Below, piece by piece: positions 5,553-11,379 of a stretch of DNA of 16,141 nucleotides. The notes beneath the pieces are model-generated. The model made no database searches. It had not been told where the DNA came from and was given only the letters and a program-made list of their open reading frames with translations. This DNA comes from JAIVJN01 sp036732565 (lineage in GTDB: Bacteria; Acidobacteriota; Vicinamibacteria; Vicinamibacterales; UBA2999). The DNA is taken from contig DAINCF010000115.1 of the NCBI GenBank assembly GCA_036732565.1, positions 1 to 16,141 of the forward strand. Direction: 5' to 3'. The stretch's first letter is position 1. Every line of letters starts with the position of its first letter. The position numbers were made by a program, and so were the translations under genes.

Positions 5553-5594
5553 TTGCGACAACGCCATGCTGATTGTGCGACCGCATGACGGTCC
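5535..5594. repeat. 12-base inverted repeat with 36-base spacer
   Basis: GGACCGTCATGC (5535-5546) and its exact reverse complement (5583-5594) flank 36 bases in the spacer between the PCYCGC and GGDEF genes. The left arm lies between the -35 and -10 boxes of the PCYCGC promoter. It could be a pair of operator sites permitting looping, or a large hairpin; not a tested site. Confidence 0.45.
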
Positions 5595-5631
5595 CTGCGC
5601 GCGGAGCGCGCGACGCGAGATCGCCCGCCCG

Positions 5632-5660
5632 TTGACAGGTCTCCATGCGGCGGCTAGGCT
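5632..5660 (+). promoter_or_regulatory. Putative promoter of the GGDEF gene
   Basis: A perfect TTGACA (5632-5637), a 17-base spacer and TAGGCT (5655-5660, 3 of 6) predict a start near 5667, just before the GAGG ribosome site at 5671-5674. Confidence 0.5.
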
Positions 5661-5681
5661 CAGCTCCTCCGAGGTCCGGTG

Positions 5682-6908
5682 ATGCGACTCGTCGGCCCCC
5701 AAGATGTGCCCGTGTTCCTCGGACTGCTGGTGGCGCTGCTGCTGGCGTTTCTGAATCCCCTGGCCCGCCTGGTTGGCACACCCTCGAGCCTGATCGGGCA
5801 GATCGCGTTGGCGGTAGTGCCTGGTCTGGCGCTGATGGCCGGCGTCCTGGCGTTCGACCGGCGGCGGAGTCGATCCGTGCGGGTGGCGGCGGATTCCGAA
5901 GCGGAGTCATTCGTGCGCGTGGCCGAATCGCGCGGCGTCGAGTTCGACCGGTTCGTGAGCTTCACGCGCGCGTTGGCCAAAGCGGTCGACGCGGACGGCG
6001 TGACGGCGGCGATTGAGAGCTACCTGACATCCGTTGCCGGCACGGCTGGCGTGTCGGTGCTGCTCAACGCGCCGACGGGGTGGGAAGTGTACGCTGGCGA
6101 TCGCACGGCGGGCGACGAGATCCTGGCGCGCGCCGACGGCGCCAACGACGCGCTCACCACCGCACCCGCGGGCACGGCGACCAGTGTCGATGCGTCGGCG
6201 AGCGGGCCCGACGTGAGTTTTTCCTTGCGCGTGCTCGGGCAACCGATTGGTGTGCTCGTCGTGCGGCGGGCGCGACGCGATCTCTCACCTGAAACGTTGC
6301 GCGTGCTCGAAGGCGCGGCCGCCGTGTTGGCGGTGACGATCAAGAACCTGCAGCTCGTGCGCGACCTGCAAGAGACGAGCCTTCGAGACCCGCTCACCGG
6401 CTGCTTCAGTCGCGCGCACGGCCTCGAAATGATCGACAGCGAGCTTCGCCGCGCCCGACGCAGTCAATCACCCATCTCGCTTCTGCTGATCGACATCGAT
6501 CATCTGAAGGACATCAACGGTCGCCACGGATATCAGTGCGGCGACGCCGTGCTCGGCATGGTGGGCCGTCGCCTGCGCGAAGTGCTGCGCCGCTCGGATC
6601 TGAAGTGTCGCTACGGCGGCGAAGAGTTCGTCATCCTGCTGCCCGAGACGGCGCTGGTTGGCGCGCGCCGCGTCGCCGAAACCCTGCGCCGCGAGATCGC
6701 GGATCGGCCGATGCCCTGGAACGGCGACACGATCACGGTGACCGCCAGCCTCGGCGTGACGCAGGTGCTGCCCAGCGAAGTGAACGTCGACGCCATCATC
6801 GGGCGGGCGGAAACCGCGGTCTGCCGCGCGCAGGAAGAAGGACACAACACGGTCCGCGTCGCCTCCGACGGGTTGGTCTCGCTGGATAAGGGACGACGGC
6901 AGGAATAG
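5682..6908 (+). CDS. Membrane GAF-GGDEF diguanylate cyclase
   Basis: This 408-residue protein makes cyclic di-GMP from two GTP. Two N-terminal membrane segments (about 9-30 and 36-60) anchor it. A GAF-like domain (about 85-225) follows, then a linker helix and the GGDEF domain (about 240-400). The active site reads G-G-E-E-F at 312-316, a functional variant, with D-I-D-H for metal binding. The inhibitory I-site R-x-x-D is present (R-R-S-D, 303-306), five residues before the motif, so product inhibition is expected. ATG 5682 is preferred over GTG 5679 because GAGG at 5671-5674 then sits seven bases away. It is divergent from the PCYCGC gene and convergent with the MFS gene. The ligand of the GAF domain is unknown. 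Confidence 0.95.
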   Translation: MRLVGPQDVPVFLGLLVALLLAFLNPLARLVGTPSSLIGQIALAVVPGLALMAGVLAFDRRRSRSVRVAADSEAESFVRVAESRGVEFDRFVSFTRALAKAVDADGVTAAIESYLTSVAGTAGVSVLLNAPTGWEVYAGDRTAGDEILARADGANDALTTAPAGTATSVDASASGPDVSFSLRVLGQPIGVLVVRRARRDLSPETLRVLEGAAAVLAVTIKNLQLVRDLQETSLRDPLTGCFSRAHGLEMIDSELRRARRSQSPISLLLIDIDHLKDINGRHGYQCGDAVLGMVGRRLREVLRRSDLKCRYGGEEFVILLPETALVGARRVAETLRREIADRPMPWNGDTITVTASLGVTQVLPSEVNVDAIIGRAETAVCRAQEEGHNTVRVASDGLVSLDKGRRQE

Positions 6909-6917
6909 GACGCTCCC

Positions 6918-7064
6918 GAGACTTGGGACCTGAGACTTGGGACCTGAGGCCTAGCGGCCTCGGGGCTCGAGACTCTGACTGCGAGGCTCCGCCTGATGGC
7001 CGGCCCAAGACTCAGGTCTCTGGACCCAAGCCTCAGACAAGACCCAAGCCTCAGACAAGACCCA
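6918..7064. repeat. Tandem and inverted repeat cluster between convergent genes
   Basis: A 14-base unit (GAGACTTGGGACCT) occurs twice in tandem at 6918-6945. An 18-base unit (ACCCAAGCCTCAGACAAG) occurs twice at 7024-7059 with a partial third to 7064. The two clusters are complementary: 6927-6941 pairs with 7004-7018 with one mismatch in 15. A hairpin GAGGCC-TAGC-GGCCTC lies at 6946-6961. The region separates the GGDEF and MFS stop codons and could act as a two-way terminator or a genome-wide intergenic repeat. Confidence 0.75.
6946..6961. terminator. Hairpin after the GGDEF gene
   Basis: Perfect 6-base stem GAGGCC/GGCCTC with a TAGC loop, 38 bases after the GGDEF stop. There is no T-tract, so termination is only a suggestion; it is part of the repeat cluster. 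Confidence 0.3.
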
Positions 7065-7088
7065 GGTCTCACGACGCAAGCCGCCGAA

Positions 7089-8312
7089 TCAGACCAGTTC
7101 TCGTCCCCGCGTTTCCGGGATCCAGATCCAGAGGAACGCCGCAACCAGGAACGCCGCCGACGTGATCCCGAAGGCGGCGCTGAATCCGCGGCCCGCAGCA
7201 AGCGAGCCCACGGCGAACGGCGCGACGGCACTGGCGAGGCGACCGATGTTGTAGGTAAAGCCCTGCGCGGTCGCGCGGATGTCGGTCGGGTAGATCTCCG
7301 CCGTGATCGCGCCGAAGCCACTGAAGTAGCCGGTCCCGAAGAACGCGACGAACGGACCGAGCAGGAGCAACGCCGTCGGCTCTCTGGTTACGCCATACGC
7401 AAAGACGAGCAACGCGGCGGCGAGCAGATAGACGATATAGGTTGGTCGTCGGCCGAGGCTGTCGCTGACGAACCCGAACGTCACGTACCCGAACCACATG
7501 CCGACCTGCATCGCGACCACGAAGCTGGACATCGTGACGGTGGAGAGCCCGATGCCGCCCTGGTCGATCGGCAGGGAGAGGTACGTCGGAATCCAGAAGT
7601 TCCATCCCCACCACGCGAACATCGTCGCCCCGTTCATCAAGGTGAGCGCGACGGTGAGGGCGAGCAGGCGTCCGCGGAAGATGTCGGTGAACGAAGCGGT
7701 GGCGACGCGATCGCGCGCGCGGGACTGTTGCCACATTTCGGGCTCGCGCACGTACTGACGAATCCAGAGCGTGAAGAGCGCCGGCAGGATGCCGACGAGA
7801 AACACCGCGCGCCAGCCGTACGTGGGGAGCACCAGCGCCGTGACGATGGCCGCGGCGCCATAACCGATGGCCCAACACGACTGCATCAGGCCGAGCGCCT
7901 TGCCGCGATGCTTGGCGGGCCAGGTCTCGGACACGAGCGCCGCACCGCTCGCCCACTCACCGCCCATGCCGAGACCGAGGAAGAGACGGAAGATCGCGAG
8001 CTGCGCGACGTTCTGCGCGAGGCCGCACGCGGCGGTGAAGAACGCATAGAGAAGGATGCTCAGCGACAGCGCACGCGTCCGTCCCCATCGATCGGCCAGG
8101 ACGCCGAAGAGCAAGCCGCCGGCTGCTGACGCCGCAAGCGTGAGGGACCCCAACAGCCCGGCCGTCGCGCTCCCCATGCCGAGGTCGCGCATCATCGCGG
8201 CCAGAACCAGGGAGTAGAGCATCACGTCAAAGGCGTCGAGCATCCACCCGAGGCCCGCCGCCACGAGCGCCCGCCGCGCCTCGGGACCCGCTTCGTGCCA
8301 GAAGGAAAACAT
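7089..8312 (-). CDS. MFS transporter, metabolite:H+ symporter-like
   Basis: This 407-residue inner-membrane protein is expected to have 12 membrane helices. Family signs are W-M-L-D-A-F-D in helix 1, motif A in the 2-3 loop (F-G-V-L-A-D-R-W-G-R-T-R), the related V-S-D-S-L-G-R-R-P between helices 8 and 9, R-L-F-L-G-L-G-M-G-G-E-W in helix 4, and a terminal P-E-T-R-G-R-E-L. The D-x-x-D first helix and G-G-E-W resemble the sialate/aromatic-acid/metabolite:H+ symporter groups; the substrate cannot be read. The ATG at 8312 follows a purine-rich stretch (AAGCGGCGG). It shares a 74-base divergent promoter region with the Lrp/AsnC regulator, so control by that regulator is likely. It ends convergently on the repeat cluster. 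Confidence 0.93.
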   Translation of the reverse strand: MFSFWHEAGPEARRALVAAGLGWMLDAFDVMLYSLVLAAMMRDLGMGSATAGLLGSLTLAASAAGGLLFGVLADRWGRTRALSLSILLYAFFTAACGLAQNVAQLAIFRLFLGLGMGGEWASGAALVSETWPAKHRGKALGLMQSCWAIGYGAAAIVTALVLPTYGWRAVFLVGILPALFTLWIRQYVREPEMWQQSRARDRVATASFTDIFRGRLLALTVALTLMNGATMFAWWGWNFWIPTYLSLPIDQGGIGLSTVTMSSFVVAMQVGMWFGYVTFGFVSDSLGRRPTYIVYLLAAALLVFAYGVTREPTALLLLGPFVAFFGTGYFSGFGAITAEIYPTDIRATAQGFTYNIGRLASAVAPFAVGSLAAGRGFSAAFGITSAAFLVAAFLWIWIPETRGRELV

Positions 8313-8343
8313 CCGCCGCTTGTATCACAGCGCGCCGCTGACG

Positions 8344-8372
8344 TTGACAACGGCATTCGAGCGAATTATCTT
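8344..8372 (+). promoter_or_regulatory. Promoter of the Lrp/AsnC regulator
   Basis: A perfect TTGACA (8344-8349), 17 bases, and TATCTT (8367-8372, 4 of 6). The start should fall near 8379-8380, leaving about seven leader bases before GTG 8387. On the other strand the same bases give TTGTCA, a possible -35 for the MFS gene. Confidence 0.6.
8355..8366. promoter_or_regulatory. Candidate operator ATTCG-AG-CGAAT
   Basis: A perfect 5-base inverted repeat with a 2-base centre fills the gap between the -35 and -10 boxes of the AsnC-type gene. The position suits autorepression by the encoded regulator and joint control of the divergent MFS gene. Inferred from position only. Confidence 0.45.
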
Positions 8373-8386
8373 CGTAGTTTAAGGCC

Positions 8387-8863
8387 GTGAACAGAACAGT
8401 CGACGATATTGACATCAAAATTCTGGCTCTTCTTCAGGAAAACGCCAGAACGACGCAAGCCGATATCGCAAAAGCGGTTGGGCTGGCGCCATCCGCGGTG
8501 CTCGAGCGGATGCGGAAGCTCGACGCCAAGGGCGCGGTTCGTGATTACGTGGCCAGGGTCGACCCTCGGTTGGTCGATCGCTCTCTGCTGGCCTTCGTCG
8601 CCGTGCGGACCACGGAGCACGGGCCGGACATGCCGTCGGCTGTGCAGTTGTCCGAGATTCCCGAGGTGCTCGAGGTCCATCACGTGGCGGGCGATGACTG
8701 CTACCTGCTGAAGGTTCGCGCCCGTGATGCCGAGCACCTGGGGCAGCTGCTTCGCAGCAAGATCGCGATCGTGCGCGGCGTCCGGTCGACGCGCACGACC
8801 ATCGTGCTCGAGACGGTCAAGGAGAGCGCCCGCATTCCGTTCGGCATCGAGGAGAAGTCATGA
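8387..8863 (+). CDS. Lrp/AsnC-family transcriptional regulator
   Basis: This 158-residue regulator has an N-terminal helix-turn-helix (about 4-60: D-I-D-I-K-I-L-A-L-L-Q-E-N-A-R, A-D-I-A-K-A-V-G-L-A-P-S-A-V) and a C-terminal alpha/beta ligand-binding domain (about 68-150, containing H-H-V-A-G-D-D-C-Y-L-L-K-V), the usual Lrp/AsnC arrangement. Such proteins form dimers and octamers and commonly sense amino acids. The start is GTG 8387, with only a weak AAGG too close to it; the leader is very short. Its last four bases (ATGA) overlap the start of the EamA transporter, and the MFS transporter is divergent, so it most likely regulates transport of an amino acid or related compound. Confidence 0.95.
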   Translation: MNRTVDDIDIKILALLQENARTTQADIAKAVGLAPSAVLERMRKLDAKGAVRDYVARVDPRLVDRSLLAFVAVRTTEHGPDMPSAVQLSEIPEVLEVHHVAGDDCYLLKVRARDAEHLGQLLRSKIAIVRGVRSTRTTIVLETVKESARIPFGIEEKS

Positions 8864-9813
8864 GCTCGGGTTCTTCGTCTTCGCGTGAGCATCAGCTGGC
8901 GTGGCTGGCGTGGATCACGGTCTGCCTCGTCTGGGGCACGACGTATCTGGCCATTCGTGTCGCGCTCGAGTCCGTGCCGGTCGCGCTGCTGGCCGGGTTG
9001 CGCTGGACCGCGGCCGGTGCGCTTCTGGCCATCGCGCTGCGCCTGTCAGGGCAGGCCACTCCAGGCCCAAGGACGTGGCCGGCGCTCGCCCTGCTCGGCT
9101 TCTTGATGAGCGTCGTCGGCAACGGGCTCGTCGTGTGGGCCGAGCAGTACGTCGCGAGCGGCCTGGCAGCGGTGGTGGTAGCGATGGTGCCGTTCTGGAC
9201 CGTCGCGCTGGAAGCGCTGCTGCCCCGTGGTGAGCGACTGTCGGCGCGGACGATGACCGGCCTTACCCTCGGGTTCGCCGGCATCGTGGTTCTGGTCTGG
9301 CCCGAGCTGACGACCAACGGCACGGGCAGTGGATTCGTGCTGGGCGTCATCGCGCTGCAGCTCGCGTGCTTCGGGTGGGCGCTCGGAACGTCATTCACGA
9401 AGCGGTACAAGACGAATCTCAACCCGTTGATGTCGTCGGCGATGCAGATGCTGTTCGGCGGCTTGATCCTGATGGTGATCGCGACCGTCAACGGAGAATG
9501 GGATCGGCTGGTGTTCACGGATCGCACCGCGTTCGCGATGATCTGGCTCGTGCTGTTCGGGTCGATCGTCGGCTATTCGGCCTACGTCTACGCCCTGCAG
9601 CATCTGCCGGTCTCGACGGTGTCGCTCTACGCCTACGTCAACCCGATCATCGCGGTCGTCCTCGGCACGTTGCTCCTGAGCGAGCCGTTCGACGCCCGCG
9701 TCCTCATCGCCGCGGCGATGGTGTTGTCGGGTATCGCGGTGGTCCGCTCGGCAGGCACGCCCCAGTCCAAGCAGGTACAATCGAGCGCGAACGCCCGAAA
9801 GGCCGTCGCGTAG
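8860..9813 (+). CDS. EamA/DMT-superfamily transporter
   Basis: This 317-residue membrane protein has about ten hydrophobic helices in two EamA repeats (about 15-145 and 160-300). The start L-V-W-G-T-T-Y-L-A-I-R and the second-repeat end S-L-Y-A-Y-V-N-P-I-I-A-V-V-L-G are typical of the drug/metabolite transporter family, which includes amino-acid and purine exporters. The start ATG 8860 overlaps the regulator stop by four bases, implying translational coupling. A Lrp/AsnC regulator joined to a DMT gene usually points to amino-acid efflux, but the substrate is not shown by the sequence. The C-terminal 15 residues are hydrophilic. Confidence 0.93.
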   Translation: MSSGSSSSREHQLAWLAWITVCLVWGTTYLAIRVALESVPVALLAGLRWTAAGALLAIALRLSGQATPGPRTWPALALLGFLMSVVGNGLVVWAEQYVASGLAAVVVAMVPFWTVALEALLPRGERLSARTMTGLTLGFAGIVVLVWPELTTNGTGSGFVLGVIALQLACFGWALGTSFTKRYKTNLNPLMSSAMQMLFGGLILMVIATVNGEWDRLVFTDRTAFAMIWLVLFGSIVGYSAYVYALQHLPVSTVSLYAYVNPIIAVVLGTLLLSEPFDARVLIAAAMVLSGIAVVRSAGTPQSKQVQSSANARKAVA

Positions 9814-9840
9814 CAGTCGGCTGGGTTGGGCAGGTATGCG

Positions 9841-9862
9841 GGTCGGGCAGCCCTACCCGACC
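9841..9862 (+). promoter_or_regulatory. Hairpin just before the YhaM start
   Basis: GGTCGGG (9841-9847) pairs with CCCGACC (9856-9862) over an 8-base loop, ending eight bases before ATG 9871. An upstream GGTTGGG at 9824-9830 could form an alternative pair through one G-U. It may terminate the EamA transcript or mask the ribosome site; no T-tract. Confidence 0.35.
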
Positions 9863-9870
9863 AGTGATCC

Positions 9871-10827
9871 ATGAACCGTCTTCCTCGCATTGTCTCTCTC
9901 TCTCCAGACGCGTCTGGGTGGGGATTCTTTCTCTGCACGCGGCGTGAGCTGCGCGCGGGCAGGAACGGCGACTTCCTGATCTTCACGCTGCAGGACGCGA
10001 CCGGACAGGTCACCGGGAAGGTGTTGGAAAACGTCGAGCGGTACGCGGACGAGTTCGAGGCCGGCGAGTTCGTGCGCGTCGAGGCGCGCGCGAGCCTGTT
10101 TCACGGCGCCCTCGAGCTCGTGGTCACGCACCTCCGCCGCGTGAATCCCGATCAGGATCGCCTGGAGGACTTTCGCGAAGAAGAGTGCGTGCTCAGCGCC
10201 CCACGGCCGACGGAGGAGATGTGGCGCGAGCTGCAGGAGCAGTTGTCGTCCGTCAAGGATCCGCACATCCGCGTGCTGCTCAATCGGGTCGTGGCTGACA
10301 ACGAAGCCGCGCTGCGTGAATGGCCGGCCGCGTTGACCGTACATCACGCGTACCGCAGCGGCTTTCTGGAACACATCGTGAAGATGGCGGAGATCGGGCG
10401 CTACGTCGCTCGCGCCTACGACGCCAATGAGGATCTCGTACTCGCCGGCGTCATCCTGCACGACATCGGGAAGCTGCAGGAGCTGAACTACGATTCAGGT
10501 GCCATCAACTACACACGCGAAGGGAATCTGGTGGGACACATCGGGCTCGGGCTGATCCTGGTGCGTGAGATGACGCAGGGCATCTCCGGCTTCCCGACCG
10601 ATCTGCGCACGCATCTCGAGCATCTCGTGCTCTCCCATCACGGCAGCAAAGACCACGGATCGCCGGTGGAGCCAAAGACGGTCGAGGCGTTCATCCTCGC
10701 TGCCGTCGACGAGCTGGATGCCAGACTGAATCAGGTCAGGCGCGCCATCGAGGAAGACGCCGGTGAGGACGACTTCACCGGCTGGCACAAGCGGCTGGGC
10801 CGCGTCTTATACAAGGGGAAGGCCTGA
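9871..10827 (+). CDS. yhaM: YhaM-family 3'-5' exoribonuclease (OB fold + HD domain)
   Basis: This 318-residue protein is close to Bacillus YhaM in length (about 314). The N-terminal OB-fold-like nucleic-acid-binding part (about 15-90: G-D-F-L-I-F-T-L-Q-D-A-T-G-Q-V-T-G-K-V) is followed by a metal-dependent HD phosphohydrolase domain (about 155-290) with H-H-A-Y-R-S-G-F-L-E-H, L-H-D-I-G-K (H197, D198), V-G-H-I-G-L-G and L-V-L-S-H-H-G. The family degrades RNA from the 3' end with Mn or Co and acts in mRNA turnover. The ATG at 9871 has no Shine-Dalgarno site, and a hairpin sits directly upstream. The last 21 bases overlap the convergent FabZ-like gene. The 57-base gap after the EamA gene leaves it open whether they are co-transcribed. 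Confidence 0.9.
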   Translation: MNRLPRIVSLSPDASGWGFFLCTRRELRAGRNGDFLIFTLQDATGQVTGKVLENVERYADEFEAGEFVRVEARASLFHGALELVVTHLRRVNPDQDRLEDFREEECVLSAPRPTEEMWRELQEQLSSVKDPHIRVLLNRVVADNEAALREWPAALTVHHAYRSGFLEHIVKMAEIGRYVARAYDANEDLVLAGVILHDIGKLQELNYDSGAINYTREGNLVGHIGLGLILVREMTQGISGFPTDLRTHLEHLVLSHHGSKDHGSPVEPKTVEAFILAAVDELDARLNQVRRAIEEDAGEDDFTGWHKRLGRVLYKGKA

Positions 10828-11313
10828 GCTCTTGAGCGCATCGAGCCCGCCCTTGGGGCCAAGCGCGAACGTCATGGTGCCGTGCGCGACGAGACGTTTG
10901 CCAACTCGCGCGTGACCGGTCAGCACACCCATTCGCGAGCGCAAGCGCCGCACCCGCGCCTCGATTTCCACGGTTTCCCCTGGATGCACCGCGCTCTTGT
11001 AGCGGACGCGCTCGATGGACATGAAATAGATCAGCCGACCCTGATTTTCGGGTTTGGACAGGATGAGGATCGCGCCAACTTGCGCAATCGATTCGGTCAG
11101 GATGGTCGGTGGGAGCGCCGCGCGGGAATCCTGGGTCGCCGGTGACAGGTAGCGCTCGTTCCACGAGACGTTCTTGATGCCGACGATGCGCTTGTCGGGC
11201 TCGAACTCGGTGATGCGATCGACGAGCAGGAACGGATACCGATGAGGCAGAATCCGTTCAATGGCTGCGTAGTCGAGGGGCAGCGTCACCGGTGGCAGCG
11301 TCAGCGATTCCAT
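10807..11313 (-). CDS. FabZ-like 3-hydroxyacyl-ACP dehydratase homologue lacking catalytic His
   Basis: This 168-residue single hotdog-fold protein resembles FabZ (E. coli 151 residues). It has I-L-P-H-R-Y-P-F-L-L-V-D-R-I at 21-34, K-N-V-S-W-N-E at 47-53, the active-site Glu segment T-E-S-I-A-Q-V-G-A (E74), and the later R-V-R-Y-K-S-A-V-H-P-G-E strand. The G-H-F-P segment that carries the catalytic His in FabZ (His54 in E. coli) is replaced by S-P-A-T-Q-D (57-62), and the P-G-V-L turn reads P-P-T-I-L. Dehydratase activity is therefore doubtful; it may be a pseudo-enzyme, an acyl-ACP-binding protein or another hotdog activity. The ATG at 11313 follows a TAGGAT box by seven bases. It is divergent from the S9 peptidase and convergent with yhaM. 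Confidence 0.85.
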   Translation of the reverse strand: MESLTLPPVTLPLDYAAIERILPHRYPFLLVDRITEFEPDKRIVGIKNVSWNERYLSPATQDSRAALPPTILTESIAQVGAILILSKPENQGRLIYFMSIERVRYKSAVHPGETVEIEARVRRLRSRMGVLTGHARVGKRLVAHGTMTFALGPKGGLDALKSSGLPLV

Positions 11314-11320
11314 TCACCGT

Positions 11321-11326
11321 ATCCTA
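11321..11326 (-). promoter_or_regulatory. Possible -10 box of the FabZ-like gene
   Basis: TAGGAT (minus strand 11326-11321) ends seven bases before ATG 11313, a leaderless-type layout. No clear -35 box. GGTG directly before the start is too close to serve as a ribosome site. Confidence 0.25.
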
Positions 11327-11351
11327 TAACTCATCGCGTCAAGGCCTTCGG

Positions 11352-11357
11352 TATAAT
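11352..11357 (+). promoter_or_regulatory. -10 box of the S9 peptidase operon
   Basis: A perfect TATAAT lies 22 bases before ATG 11380 and ten bases before the GGAGG ribosome site. No convincing -35 box is visible 16-18 bases upstream. The predicted leader is about 15 bases. Confidence 0.45.
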
Positions 11358-11379
11358 CCGACCACCGGAGGCCACACCT

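Noticed and set aside
3679..5682. A 667-codon plus-strand open frame
   Set aside because: It is antisense to the kinase and the PCYCGC gene, rich in Arg/Gly/His/Ala with no domain, and exists because GC-rich codons leave few stops on the opposite strand.
7024..7064. CRISPR-like repeat
   Set aside because: The 18-base units are directly adjacent with no unique spacers, and no cas gene is present.
11242..11379. Upstream extension of the S9 peptidase
   Set aside because: It would read through the TATAAT box and hide the signal peptide; ATG 11380 has GGAGG eight bases upstream.
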